Position numbers and translations under genes: made by a program. Shown piece after piece: positions 44,178 to 52,374 of a DNA stretch of 62,721 nucleotides (the first letter of the stretch is position 1; each line of letters opens with the position of its first letter). The stretch is from positions 1 to 62,721 of the forward strand of contig NZ_LYCS01000016.1 in NCBI RefSeq assembly GCF_001659985.1, in the 5' to 3' direction. Source of the stretch: Oceanobacillus sp. Castelsardo. Lineage in GTDB: Bacteria > Bacillota > Bacilli > Bacillales > Amphibacillaceae. The notes under the pieces were generated by a model. That model worked only from the letters and a program-made list of their open reading frames with translations, was not told the origin of the DNA and searched no databases.

Positions 44178-44846
44178 TTAATCTTCATCAAATTGATATA
44201 ATAATTCATAGTTATCTTCATTTAAAAGCTCGGCAACATGTACTCTTACCCCGTGTCCAAAAACAATTTCATCTTCAGTCATTGCAACAATCATTGCTTT
44301 CGTTTTGTTTTGAACATCTAAATAAATATCCCCAACAACCGGTCTTAATGTATCATCATTTTCTGCTAAATAGGAAATGGACTCATCTTGTAATTGCTGT
44401 TCTTCTGGTACCAAACCCTTATCATAGTACGCGATTTCCTGACTGGCATCTTTCTTACCAGGAACTAGGACGACATACTCATGATGTTTAACACCATTAT
44501 CCCTTGTTGTAACAACATTCCCATTTTCTACACTTTCAACTTTTTCAATCTCATTTAAAGAGTAGTGATCAAGAAAGTCTGGTGCCGGTTTGACGATGAG
44601 AATATAATCTCCAGGTTTTGCCCTTTCATTTTCGTCAATGGTGTAACGTTTACCATAAAAAATAAAGGTATCATTATGTTTCGGTTTATAATACTGTATC
44701 TCCTTCGCTTGAGTTAGAACTTGTTGCATGTCCTTTAGGCGATACAAATGGACCGACCTTTTAAACATTGGTTTCACGCTATATACTTTATGCAATTCAT
44801 TTTTATAAAAAACAAATTGACCCTTTCTTACTTGGAAAAGCTTCAT
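44178..44846 (-). CDS. Uncharacterised Bacillaceae protein
   Basis: A 222-residue soluble protein beginning MKLFQVRKGQFVFYKNELHKVYSV. It is rich in beta-strand-like and charged stretches. Two or three similar modules of ~50 residues seem present: QFVFYKNELHKVYSV, TFIFYGKRYTIDE and VGDIYLDVQNKTKAMIV, each like a small SH3-type barrel. No signal peptide or membrane helix. AGGAGG precedes the ATG. It lies downstream of yfmR, same strand. I do not recognise the family. Confidence 0.7.
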   Translation of the reverse strand: MKLFQVRKGQFVFYKNELHKVYSVKPMFKRSVHLYRLKDMQQVLTQAKEIQYYKPKHNDTFIFYGKRYTIDENERAKPGDYILIVKPAPDFLDHYSLNEIEKVESVENGNVVTTRDNGVKHHEYVVLVPGKKDASQEIAYYDKGLVPEEQQLQDESISYLAENDDTLRPVVGDIYLDVQNKTKAMIVAMTEDEIVFGHGVRVHVAELLNEDNYELLYQFDED

Positions 44847-44980
44847 CTAATTCCTCCTAATTATTTTTAATAAAGGTATATGTTTGGAAAAAATGAAAAG
44901 AATCTATCGTTTTAAAATTAGATTTATTCCTAAATTATCATATATTATTTTCCACTAAAAACATATATTTAAACATTATT

Positions 44981-46864
44981 CTAGGCATTTTCTATTTCTT
45001 CTACTAATAAGGACAACTCTTCCCAACGTTCCATTTTAGCTTCAAGTTCCGCTTCTATTTCTTGTTGTTCTTTAAACAATTCCTGAACTTTCCCAGCATC
45101 ACTTCCAGCTTCAACTATACCATTTTGTAATTCTTCTATTTTAACTTCTAATTCTGTTATATGATCCTCTATTTGTTCCCATTCTTTCTGATCCATGTAC
45201 GATAATTTTTTTCGTTGCTTTTTCGGTTTTACAGTTTCTTTTATTTTTTCTGCCTTAATCGCTGATCTTTTTTCCATTCCTTGTTTATCTAAAAACTCAC
45301 TATAGTTACCGAAAAAAAGATCTATTTGACCATTTCCTTTAAATACAAATAGTTGTTCTACTACCCGATCTAAAAAATAACGATCATGGGATACAGTGAT
45401 AACGACACCAGGAAAATGATCCAAATACTCTTCCAAAATACTTAATGTTTGTGTATCTAAATCATTTGTTGGTTCGTCTAGAAATAATACATTTGGTTCG
45501 GTCATTAATACCTTTAATAGATAAAGTCTTCGTTTTTCTCCACCGGAAAGCTTACGAATATACGTGTATTGAGCATATCTGGAAAACAAAAATCGCTCTA
45601 ACATTTGCTCCGCAGTAATGATTTGCCCATCTGTTGTGTGAATAACCTCAGCGACTTCCTTAATATAGTCAATGATTCGCAAGTCACCATCTAGTTCCTC
45701 ATCACCTTGTGTGTAATAACCAATCTTGACCGTTTCCCCAATGTCAATTTCACCTTTATCCACTTCTATTCGATTAGCCATCATATTAAGTAAAGTTGAT
45801 TTCCCAGAACCATTTGGTCCAATAATTCCGATACGATCCCCCGGCACGACTAGATGATTGAAATCTTCAATTAATGTTTTTCCTGCAAAGGTTTTAGAAA
45901 TTCCCTTTAACTCCATTACCTTCTTACCTAGTCTAGTTGACCCAACTTGAAATTCTAGCTGGTCTTTTTTCGTATCAAATGATTTCTCTTTCATCTCATG
46001 TATACGGTCAATCCTAGCTTTTTGCTTTGTAGAGCGAGCTTTTGCCCCTCGTCTTAGCCACGCCAATTCTCGCCTTAAGGTATTTTGATGTTTCATTTCA
46101 TTACTTATCTCTAGCTCTTCACGTTCTGCTTTCTTTTCTAAAAAAATCTGGTAATTTCCTTCATATATATATAAATTCCCTTTATCTAACTCAAATATCT
46201 TATTGGTTACTCGATCTAAGAAATAACGATCATGCGTTACTAATAATAAAGAGCCTTTATAGGTTTGTAAATATTTTTCTAACCATTCCACGGTTTCATT
46301 ATCCAAGTGGTTAGTCGGTTCATCCAAAATTAATAGATCAGCTGGTTGGATTAATGCTTTGGCAATTGCTACTCTCTTCTTCTGCCCACCAGAAAGTTCA
46401 GAGACCTTTTTATTGAAATCAGTAATACCAAGCTTTGTTAATACTGTTTTTGCAGTGGTATTTGCTTCCCATGCATCTTCTTCATCCATTTTTTGTTGCA
46501 TGTTCATTAAATGATTTTGTATTTCTGGATTTTCTGGATCTTGCTGAAGCTTTAATAAAGCCGCTTCATACTGTCGCATTAATCTCATAATGTCCGCTTC
46601 ACCATAATATATTTGTTCCATAACTGTTAAGCTAAGATCGAGATCCGGTTCTTGCGCTAAATACTCAATATGATAATCTTTCGGATGATGAATATCCCCT
46701 TTTTCTGCAGAATCAATCCCAGCAATTACTTTTAAAAAGGTAGACTTTCCTGTACCATTAACCCCGATTACTCCTATTCGTTCATTTGGCGAGATGGTGC
46801 AAGTGATATTTTTAAATAACACTTTTTCCCCATAGGATTTATATAAATTCTCAATTGTTAACAT
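44981..46864 (-). CDS. yfmR: ABC-F ATPase (YfmR/Uup type)
   Basis: A 627-residue soluble protein with two ABC domains and no membrane segment. Walker A GVNGTGKST near residue 36 and GPNGSGKST near 350; signatures LSGGQ and LSGGE; Walker B LLILDEPTNHLD and VLFLDEPTNDLD. The C-terminal coiled coil (about 560-625) is the Uup-type DNA/RNA-binding extension. YfmR in B. subtilis acts at the ribosome E site to rescue stalling at proline-rich stretches. AAGGAAG precedes the ATG. Confidence 0.92.
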   Translation of the reverse strand: MLTIENLYKSYGEKVLFKNITCTISPNERIGVIGVNGTGKSTFLKVIAGIDSAEKGDIHHPKDYHIEYLAQEPDLDLSLTVMEQIYYGEADIMRLMRQYEAALLKLQQDPENPEIQNHLMNMQQKMDEEDAWEANTTAKTVLTKLGITDFNKKVSELSGGQKKRVAIAKALIQPADLLILDEPTNHLDNETVEWLEKYLQTYKGSLLLVTHDRYFLDRVTNKIFELDKGNLYIYEGNYQIFLEKKAEREELEISNEMKHQNTLRRELAWLRRGAKARSTKQKARIDRIHEMKEKSFDTKKDQLEFQVGSTRLGKKVMELKGISKTFAGKTLIEDFNHLVVPGDRIGIIGPNGSGKSTLLNMMANRIEVDKGEIDIGETVKIGYYTQGDEELDGDLRIIDYIKEVAEVIHTTDGQIITAEQMLERFLFSRYAQYTYIRKLSGGEKRRLYLLKVLMTEPNVLFLDEPTNDLDTQTLSILEEYLDHFPGVVITVSHDRYFLDRVVEQLFVFKGNGQIDLFFGNYSEFLDKQGMEKRSAIKAEKIKETVKPKKQRKKLSYMDQKEWEQIEDHITELEVKIEELQNGIVEAGSDAGKVQELFKEQQEIEAELEAKMERWEELSLLVEEIENA

Positions 46865-46995
46865 AGATATCTTCCTTTGAATAAAAACTTATTTTGCATT
46901 CTTTTTTCGATTTGTGAACCATGTAAAATGCTTGTATATCCTCTAGTTTAGCTTAGCAGACCGTATTTTTCCACTTATGAAGGTAAAAAAACCAA

Positions 46996-47016
46996 GCATG
47001 TATAATAAATACATAC
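46996..47016 (-). terminator. Terminator of the riboflavin operon
   Basis: The hairpin GTATGTAT / ATACATGC (one mismatch), followed on the minus strand by TTGGTTTTTTT. Confidence 0.55.
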
Positions 47017-47030
47017 TCGGCTCTAAATCA

Positions 47031-47498
47031 TTACCCTATTAATTTCATCATATTTGCCATTTCAATAGCTGTTACTGCAGCTTCTGAGCCTTTATTTCCC
47101 GCCTTTGTTCCAGCTCTTTCTACAGCTTGTTCTATTGTTTCGGTTGTCAATACACCGAACACAACTGGTTTCCCGTTTTTCACGGAAGCTTGCGCAACCC
47201 CTTTAGCAGCTTCATTACATACATAATCAAAATGGGGGGTAGAACCACGTATAACCGTACCTAAAGTAATCACCGCATCATATTTATCTTGACTTGCCAT
47301 TTTATCAGCAATTAATGGAATTTCAAACGCACCAGGAACCCAAGCTACATCAATTTGTTTTTCATCTACACCATGTCTTTTTAACGTATCAATAGCACCG
47401 TCTAATAATTTACTCGTAATAAATTCATTAAATCTCGCGACTACGATTCCAATTCTTAAATCTGTACCAACTAAATTTCCTACGATTGTATTTACCAT
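47031..47498 (-). CDS. ribH: 6,7-dimethyl-8-ribityllumazine synthase
   Basis: A 155-residue enzyme that condenses 5-amino-6-ribitylaminouracil with 3,4-dihydroxy-2-butanone 4-phosphate. Family motifs: [41 protein letters not shown] and GNKGSEAA. The catalytic His is in TPHFDYV. It normally forms an icosahedral capsid around riboflavin synthase. Last gene of the rib operon, 30 bp after ribB. Confidence 0.96.
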   Translation of the reverse strand: MVNTIVGNLVGTDLRIGIVVARFNEFITSKLLDGAIDTLKRHGVDEKQIDVAWVPGAFEIPLIADKMASQDKYDAVITLGTVIRGSTPHFDYVCNEAAKGVAQASVKNGKPVVFGVLTTETIEQAVERAGTKAGNKGSEAAVTAIEMANMMKLIG

Positions 47499-47528
47499 TT
47501 GTATTTTCTCCTCTTTTACTATATTTTC

Positions 47529-48143
47529 CTAATATATTTTTATTTCTGTTTTCTTTCGATAAGCAATTAAGTCTGCTATTGTAATAAATTTCAAATCAAA
47601 CTTTTTCGCAAGTTCTTCTAAGTCAGGCATTCGAGCCATTGTTCCATCTTCTTTAATGATTTCGCATATAACGCCAGATGGAAAAGCTCCACTTAATTTT
47701 GCCAAATCTACAGCAGCCTCTGTATGACCTGGACGTATAAGGACGCCACCGTCTTTAGCAATAAGCGGAAAAACATGTCCAGGCTTTTTAAAGTCCTCTA
47801 CTTTCACGTCCGTTTTTGTTAAAGCACGAATCGTTAGCGATCGCTCATAAGCACTTATACCAGTTGTCGTGTTCACATGATCAATAGATATAGAAAAAGC
47901 CGTTGCAAGTGGATCTGTATTATCTCTAGCCATTTGATACAATTCTAATTTTTTGGCCAAATTCTCCTCTATCGGTGTACATACAAGTCCTTTTCCATGG
48001 GTAATCATGAAATTGATAACTTCTGGAGTTATTCGGTCAGATAAAGCGATAAAATCCCCTTCATTTTCTCGATTTTCATCGTCACTTACAATAATCGGTT
48101 TCCCTTCTTTTAAATCAGCTATTGCCTCTTCAACCCGATTCAT
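47529..48143 (-). CDS. ribB: 3,4-dihydroxy-2-butanone 4-phosphate synthase, single-domain
   Basis: A 204-residue RibB that makes dihydroxybutanone phosphate from ribulose 5-phosphate. Motifs [35 protein letters not shown] and [11 protein letters not shown] include the catalytic acidic loop and the Arg/His of the active site. It ends without a RibA (GTP cyclohydrolase II) domain, whereas B. subtilis and most relatives have a fused RibBA of about 400 residues. No frameshifted RibA remnant is seen before ribH. AAGGAG precedes the ATG. Confidence 0.94.
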   Translation of the reverse strand: MNRVEEAIADLKEGKPIIVSDDENRENEGDFIALSDRITPEVINFMITHGKGLVCTPIEENLAKKLELYQMARDNTDPLATAFSISIDHVNTTTGISAYERSLTIRALTKTDVKVEDFKKPGHVFPLIAKDGGVLIRPGHTEAAVDLAKLSGAFPSGVICEIIKEDGTMARMPDLEELAKKFDLKFITIADLIAYRKKTEIKIY

Positions 48144-48155
48144 TTTTTCACTCCT

Positions 48156-48812
48156 TTATATGAAACCATTGTTTTGTAAAAAATCTTTACTCATTCCACC
48201 TTGTTGATTTAGTTCGTTATTATCGTTTTGGAGCATTTTTTGAACGTACTTTGCGAGCATATCGCATTCTACATTTACAATATCTCCTTCTCCTTTTTCA
48301 CCAAGAATCGTCTCTTTCGCGGTATGCGGAATTAAAGAAATTGTAAAACCGTTATTTCGAACTCCAAATACGGTTAAACTTGTTCCATCCACCGTGATGG
48401 AGCCCTTATGCAAGATGTATTTAGTTAAGTCGGTTGGAATTTCTATGTTGTAATATATAGCATTTTGCTCTTTTTTCTTTTTGACTATTTTTCCAGTAGC
48501 ATCAATATGTCCAGAAACAAAATGTCCACCAAATCTCCCATTCGCCGCCATAGCTCTTTCTAAATTTACTTTGGAGCCTTGTTTTAGGCTTTTTAATGAC
48601 GTTGCGTTTATTGTTTCTGGCATGGCATCTACCTCAAAATAATCAGTTGTAAATTGGGTAACAGTTAAACAAATGCCATTCATCGAGATACTGTCACCAA
48701 GCCTAACATCTTCAAGAATTTTTTTCGCTGAGATAGTCATCGTTACTGCTTGGTCTGAAACCTTTTGGATTTTTTTCACTGCCCCAATTTCTTCAATAAT
48801 TCCTGTAAACAT
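48156..48812 (-). CDS. ribE: Riboflavin synthase, alpha subunit
   Basis: A 218-residue enzyme that dismutates two lumazine molecules to riboflavin. The two internally homologous lumazine-binding barrels are visible: MFTGIIEEIG, GDSISMNGICLTV and GHIDATGKI in the first half; KGSITVDGTSLTV and IPHTAKETILG in the second. First gene of the operon after the FMN riboswitch. ribD, which normally precedes it, is missing. AGGGAG precedes the ATG. Confidence 0.96.
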   Translation of the reverse strand: MFTGIIEEIGAVKKIQKVSDQAVTMTISAKKILEDVRLGDSISMNGICLTVTQFTTDYFEVDAMPETINATSLKSLKQGSKVNLERAMAANGRFGGHFVSGHIDATGKIVKKKKEQNAIYYNIEIPTDLTKYILHKGSITVDGTSLTVFGVRNNGFTISLIPHTAKETILGEKGEGDIVNVECDMLAKYVQKMLQNDNNELNQQGGMSKDFLQNNGFI

Positions 48813-48866
48813 AGTATCTCCCTTCTTTATTCCTTCTTTTTAGGGGGTAAAATCTTTTAACATACG

Positions 48867-48900
48867 AAAAAGCCCTCGATAAAAAATACCATCGAGAGCT
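48867..48900 (-). terminator. Attenuator terminator of the FMN riboswitch
   Basis: A 10-bp stem (48871-48880 with 48891-48900, one G-T pair) followed on the minus strand by TTTTT. It lies between the RFN aptamer and ribE, so FMN binding would favour it and stop transcription. Confidence 0.88.
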
Positions 48901-48987
48901 CTGAGTTTAGAATTTTAGTTAACAAAATAAGCACTTTTAACTTATACAACAAAAATAATACAAGCCAAAAAACGCCATTCTAAAATC

Positions 48988-49130
48988 CCTTCTCCCATCC
49001 AGACTTTAACTGTCGGTTCCGGATTCTCACCAGATCCACCGCTTGGTTTAAATAACCGCACGGGTCACGGACTTTGAAGCATTGCTTCATCACCGCCGGT
49101 AGGGAATTTCACCCAACCCCGAAGGAATAT
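48988..49130 (-). promoter_or_regulatory. FMN riboswitch (RFN element)
   Basis: The minus strand carries the conserved RFN blocks: TTCGGGGTTGGGTGAAATTC, CCTACCGGCGGTGATG, AGTCCGTGACCCG, GGATCTGGTGAGAATCCGG and ACAGTTAAAGTCTGGATGGG. All paired segments are kept. With the following terminator it controls ribE-ribB-ribH at the level of transcription. Confidence 0.96.
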
Positions 49131-49197
49131 ATTGTATTCATTTAAATTTATTATATCATAAGTTTTCCTTCAATTCAAAATAAATATTTTATACATT

Positions 49198-49707
49198 TCA
49201 ATCCATACTATTTAAGTGCTCTACCATTGTTTCATATGGCATAGCCCCTAAAGATTTGTGACGAATAATCCCTTCCGAATCAATCATATAAGTGGTCGGG
49301 ATAGGATTGATTCGATATTTGGTTGAAACTTCTCCATCCCCATCTAACCCCACGGTAAAAGTCATATCGAATTCATCTACAAATTTTTGAACATTGTCTT
49401 TTTTCATTTCAGTGTCTAATAAATTAACAGCTAAAACTACTACCTCATGCTCTTCATGAAATTTTTGCATATCTGGCATTTCTACCCGACAAGGTGGACA
49501 CCAAGTTGCCCAGAAATTTAGCATGACTGGTTTACCTTTATAATCGGACAAACTTACCTTTTCTCCGTCTAACGTTTCTACTTCAAAATTAGGTGCTTTA
49601 TTACCTACTTCGATACCTTCCTTATTTTCCTCTGCCACTAATTGACCTGTTATAAAAAAGGAAAAAAATATCCCTAATATGATAGAAATTAAATAGTTAA
49701 ACTTCAT
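49198..49707 (-). CDS. Membrane-anchored thiol-disulfide oxidoreductase (ResA/TlpA family)
   Basis: A 169-residue protein with an N-terminal signal-anchor (residues 5-24) and a thioredoxin fold outside the membrane. The active site is WCPPC, C70 and C73, after LNFWAT; a cis-Pro is in PIPTTYMID. ResA-like proteins reduce apocytochrome c or act in sporulation (StoA). The nearby genes do not decide which. GGAGG precedes the ATG. Confidence 0.9.
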   Translation of the reverse strand: MKFNYLISIILGIFFSFFITGQLVAEENKEGIEVGNKAPNFEVETLDGEKVSLSDYKGKPVMLNFWATWCPPCRVEMPDMQKFHEEHEVVVLAVNLLDTEMKKDNVQKFVDEFDMTFTVGLDGDGEVSTKYRINPIPTTYMIDSEGIIRHKSLGAMPYETMVEHLNSMD

Positions 49708-49774
49708 TATTCATCCTCCGCCTAACACAAATTTACTCTTATTATTCCTATCCATTCGGTTTATCATACCAAAT

Positions 49775-49818
49775 AAAAAGTGAAATGAATGCGTAATGTA
49801 GCACTCATTTCACTTTTT
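49775..49818. terminator. Bidirectional-type terminator after the excisionase-like gene
   Basis: A 14-bp stem AAAAAGTGAAATGA with its complement, T-run on each strand. Confidence 0.88.
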
Positions 49819-49821
49819 TAT

Positions 49822-50052
49822 TTAATCTTCATCTTTCACATCGATATCTTCAGGGATAGGTTCATTCAAATATTCCAAAATCATCATTCGATATTTCTCT
49901 ACTTGTTCGAAATGCGTGGTGAATTGATTTTGATTAATTAGGTATTGCTCACCATCATGGATTGCACGTATTCGTCCTTGCAGTACTAATGCAGAAACTT
50001 TCGTTACTGGCATAGATAAATAATCTGCAGTTTCCTGTACAGTTAGATACAT
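49822..50052 (-). CDS. Excisionase-type helix-turn-helix protein
   Basis: A 76-residue protein with an N-terminal MerR/excisionase winged helix: YLTVQETADYLSMPVTKVSALVLQGRI, in two parts (residues 2-28). The tail is acidic. Such domains occur in phage excisionases, but no integrase or attachment site is near. So it is probably a small chromosomal regulator. AGAGAGGTG lies upstream of the ATG at loose spacing. Confidence 0.75.
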   Translation of the reverse strand: MYLTVQETADYLSMPVTKVSALVLQGRIRAIHDGEQYLINQNQFTTHFEQVEKYRMMILEYLNEPIPEDIDVKDED

Positions 50053-50091
50053 TCTCCAAACGCACCTCTCTTTACTTGATTTTACTCTTTT

Positions 50092-50373
50092 CTACTTTTC
50101 CGAGAGTACATCATGATATTCTTGAGTTTCTTCTAATTTCCGCTTCACGTATGGACATAAGGGAATAATTTTCTTTTTATTTTCACGAGCATATGCAACT
50201 ACTTTTTCTACTAATTCTCCAGCAATTCCTTGACCACGAAGTTCATCAGATACATAAGTATGATCTACCACAATATTGTTGCCACTAGACTGGTTAAATG
50301 TTAACTCTGCAATTGGCTCCTTTACGTCATCCCCAATATAAAACATATTTTCTGCCTTATTAATTGTTACCAT
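50092..50373 (-). CDS. Small GNAT-type acetyltransferase (YjdJ/NATD1-like)
   Basis: A 93-residue minimal GNAT (DUF-type, like B. subtilis YjdJ). It contains VDHTYVSDELRGQGIAGELV with the acetyl-CoA loop RGQGIA near residue 47, and PLCPYVKRKLEETQEYHDVL at the C-terminus, where a conserved Cys sits. The substrate is unknown. AGGAGAG precedes ATG 50373. Same strand as, and 39 bp upstream of, the excisionase-like gene, so probably co-transcribed. Confidence 0.85.
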   Translation of the reverse strand: MVTINKAENMFYIGDDVKEPIAELTFNQSSGNNIVVDHTYVSDELRGQGIAGELVEKVVAYARENKKKIIPLCPYVKRKLEETQEYHDVLSEK

Positions 50374-50596
50374 ACTATCTCTCCTATGACATTATATATT
50401 GCTTATTATATCCATTATAACAATTATTTTGTAATATTACCCTTACACAAAATAGAAAAATGTTACCAAAAATTAACATTAGCTTAATAAATGATGGATA
50501 TAATATAACAATACAATAGATTTTTGGAAAGAGTTTTACTTTATAAAAACCCCAAAAGGTATCATCGAGATTGTTTACCCCTCTTTTTCATTTAAT

Positions 50597-51433
50597 TCAT
50601 TGAGCAGTTTGCCCTTTAAAATAATAAGAAGAAATGAGATTAGAAATTTCATTTGGTCTTTCCTCTGTTACCAAATGCCCCGTTTCTTTAAAGGTTATTA
50701 GTTCAGCATTTGGTAGGTCTTGAACTAACCGCTTTCCAACATGCAATGGAACTACCTGATCATCCTCACCCCATATGAGTAAAGTAGATGTATTTATTTT
50801 CCCCAGTTCTCGAGGAGATAAATCCCCTTCACGATGACGAAGCAAGCGAATAAGGGATTTCGGAAAATTCTTCTCTTTAATTGGTCTTTCAAATTCTCTA
50901 ATATGGTCAGAAGTAATATAAGAATGGTTGTAAAATACATTTCTTAAACTGTCAATCACACTACGGTTGTTCACTGCTCTCTTCACGTACAAACTAAAGA
51001 AAGGTAAATAGGAAGAATACACTAATAACCTATTAGAACTTTTTAAATAACCTGAACTAGCTAATAAAAATAACTTCTTTACTTTATCCGGCATAAGTTT
51101 AGCAGTATTTAAGGCTATTTGACCACCCATTGAGTGACCGACAATACTAACGTCGTCCATTCCGAAATAATCCATACATTTTGTTACTAATCTGGCATAG
51201 TTTTCATATGAATAAAAAAATGATGTCGACTTCTCGCTTCTCCCAAAACCAGGTAAGTCTATTGCAACAACGGAAAAGTCCTTTTCTAATAAAGGGATAA
51301 TCCTATTAAACGTATAAGTCGAAGATACAAAGCCATGAATTAGGACAAGTGGCGGCTTTCCATTACAAATATATTCGCAATAGATATTTACATTATCTAT
51401 ATTTAACATGGTACTTGAGAGTTTTTCTTTCAT
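50597..51433 (-). CDS. Alpha/beta hydrolase
   Basis: A 278-residue alpha/beta-fold hydrolase. Oxyanion region LIHGFVSSTYTF, nucleophile elbow GHSMGG near residue 103, acid in WGEDDQVVP and His in TGHLVTEERP complete the triad. Similar to YugF-type and other epoxide hydrolase/esterase-like proteins; no substrate can be assigned. GAGGTG precedes the ATG. It is divergent from fruR. Confidence 0.88.
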   Translation of the reverse strand: MKEKLSSTMLNIDNVNIYCEYICNGKPPLVLIHGFVSSTYTFNRIIPLLEKDFSVVAIDLPGFGRSEKSTSFFYSYENYARLVTKCMDYFGMDDVSIVGHSMGGQIALNTAKLMPDKVKKLFLLASSGYLKSSNRLLVYSSYLPFFSLYVKRAVNNRSVIDSLRNVFYNHSYITSDHIREFERPIKEKNFPKSLIRLLRHREGDLSPRELGKINTSTLLIWGEDDQVVPLHVGKRLVQDLPNAELITFKETGHLVTEERPNEISNLISSYYFKGQTAQ

Positions 51434-51491
51434 CTTAACACCTCAAATTACTTTATTCATATTTTATAATTTCCCATATACTTTTAATTAT

Positions 51492-51515
51492 CATATTAGG
51501 CAAGTGCCTAATATG
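51492..51515. promoter_or_regulatory. Perfect 24-bp palindrome between hydrolase and fruR
   Basis: CATATTAGGCA and its exact complement with a 2-nt centre. It is symmetric and lacks a T-run, so it reads as an operator. Located about 60 bp upstream of the hydrolase start and 110 bp upstream of fruR. Confidence 0.6.
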
Positions 51516-51580
51516 TGACATAGTGCTGAATTTTTTAATAAAACAAGTATTTATCAAACCCTGGTACAAACTTGTTGATT

Positions 51581-51600
51581 GTTTTTGGATGTTTTTGATG
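51581..51600 (+). promoter_or_regulatory. Direct repeats upstream of fruR; candidate FruR operator
   Basis: Two 10-bp repeats, GTTTTTGGAT and GTTTTTGATG, adjoin exactly one helical turn apart, about 30 bp before fruR. DeoR-family repressors often bind such tandem T-rich repeats. The TAAAAT at 51602 may be the -10. Confidence 0.5.
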
Positions 51601-51627
51601 GTAAAATACTGTTCAGGAGGTTATGTA

Positions 51628-52371
51628 ATGTTAACCGAAGAAAGACATACCGTCATAATAGACTTGGTGAAAGAACAAGGTATCGTAAAAACACAAGACC
51701 TTATGCAAGCATTAAATTGTTCAGAGTCAACGATACGTCGAGACCTTGAATTCTTACACAACGAAGGGAAAATTAAGCGCATCCACGGCGGTGCAAAACG
51801 TATATATCAAATTAGTGAGGAATTAACAGTTAGTGAAAAATCACTCAAAAACGTTCAAGAGAAGTCCGCAATTGGTAAAATGGCAGCGTCTCTCATAGAA
51901 GAAAATGATGTTATATTCTTAGATGCTGGCACGACAACTTTAGCCATGATTGATTTCATTGATAGAGGGAATATTACAGTAGTAACAAACGGGATCCAAC
52001 AAGCTTCCTTATTAACCGATAGACAAATTGAAACGTTATTAATTGGAGGAAGAATTAAGCAAGGTACCAAAGCTATTGTTGGTTCTACAAGTTTCACTAA
52101 TTTACAATCTTTTCGTTTTAATAAAGCTTTTCTTGGGGTAAATGGTATAGATATTGAATTTGGCTGCACGACCCCTGACCCTGAAGAAGCAGCCATCAAA
52201 AAATTAGCACAACAACAATCCTCCATGACCTATGTATTAGCAGACCATACCAAATGGAAGAAAGTCAATTTTGTTCATTTGTTTAACATGGAAGATGTAA
52301 CAATCATAACAAATGATTCCAATGAAGATCTTTCATTATTCAAGGAAAAAACAACAATTTTGGAGGCTTAA
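51628..52371 (+). CDS. fruR: DeoR-family fructose operon repressor
   Basis: A 247-residue repressor. DeoR helix-turn-helix at residues 2-57 (MLTEERHTVIIDLVKEQGIV, ESTIRRDLEFL and IKRIHGGA), then a sugar-phosphate-sensing DeoRC domain with DAGTTTLAMIDFI, VVTNGIQQA and LGVNGID. The ligand in relatives is fructose 1-phosphate. ATG 51628 follows AGGAGG at 8 nt; the open frame extends 35 codons upstream across the promoter. First of three genes; fruK starts 4 bp after its stop. Confidence 0.94.
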   Translation: MLTEERHTVIIDLVKEQGIVKTQDLMQALNCSESTIRRDLEFLHNEGKIKRIHGGAKRIYQISEELTVSEKSLKNVQEKSAIGKMAASLIEENDVIFLDAGTTTLAMIDFIDRGNITVVTNGIQQASLLTDRQIETLLIGGRIKQGTKAIVGSTSFTNLQSFRFNKAFLGVNGIDIEFGCTTPDPEEAAIKKLAQQQSSMTYVLADHTKWKKVNFVHLFNMEDVTIITNDSNEDLSLFKEKTTILEA

Positions 52372-52374
52372 CTA

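Noticed and set aside
49822..50052. Prophage or integrated element signalled by an excisionase-like gene
   Set aside because: No integrase, phage structural gene or direct-repeat attachment site in the surrounding sequence.
51523..51627. N-terminal extension of FruR
   Set aside because: Hydrophobic residues unlike the DeoR family, crossing the promoter; AGGAGG marks ATG 51628 as the start.
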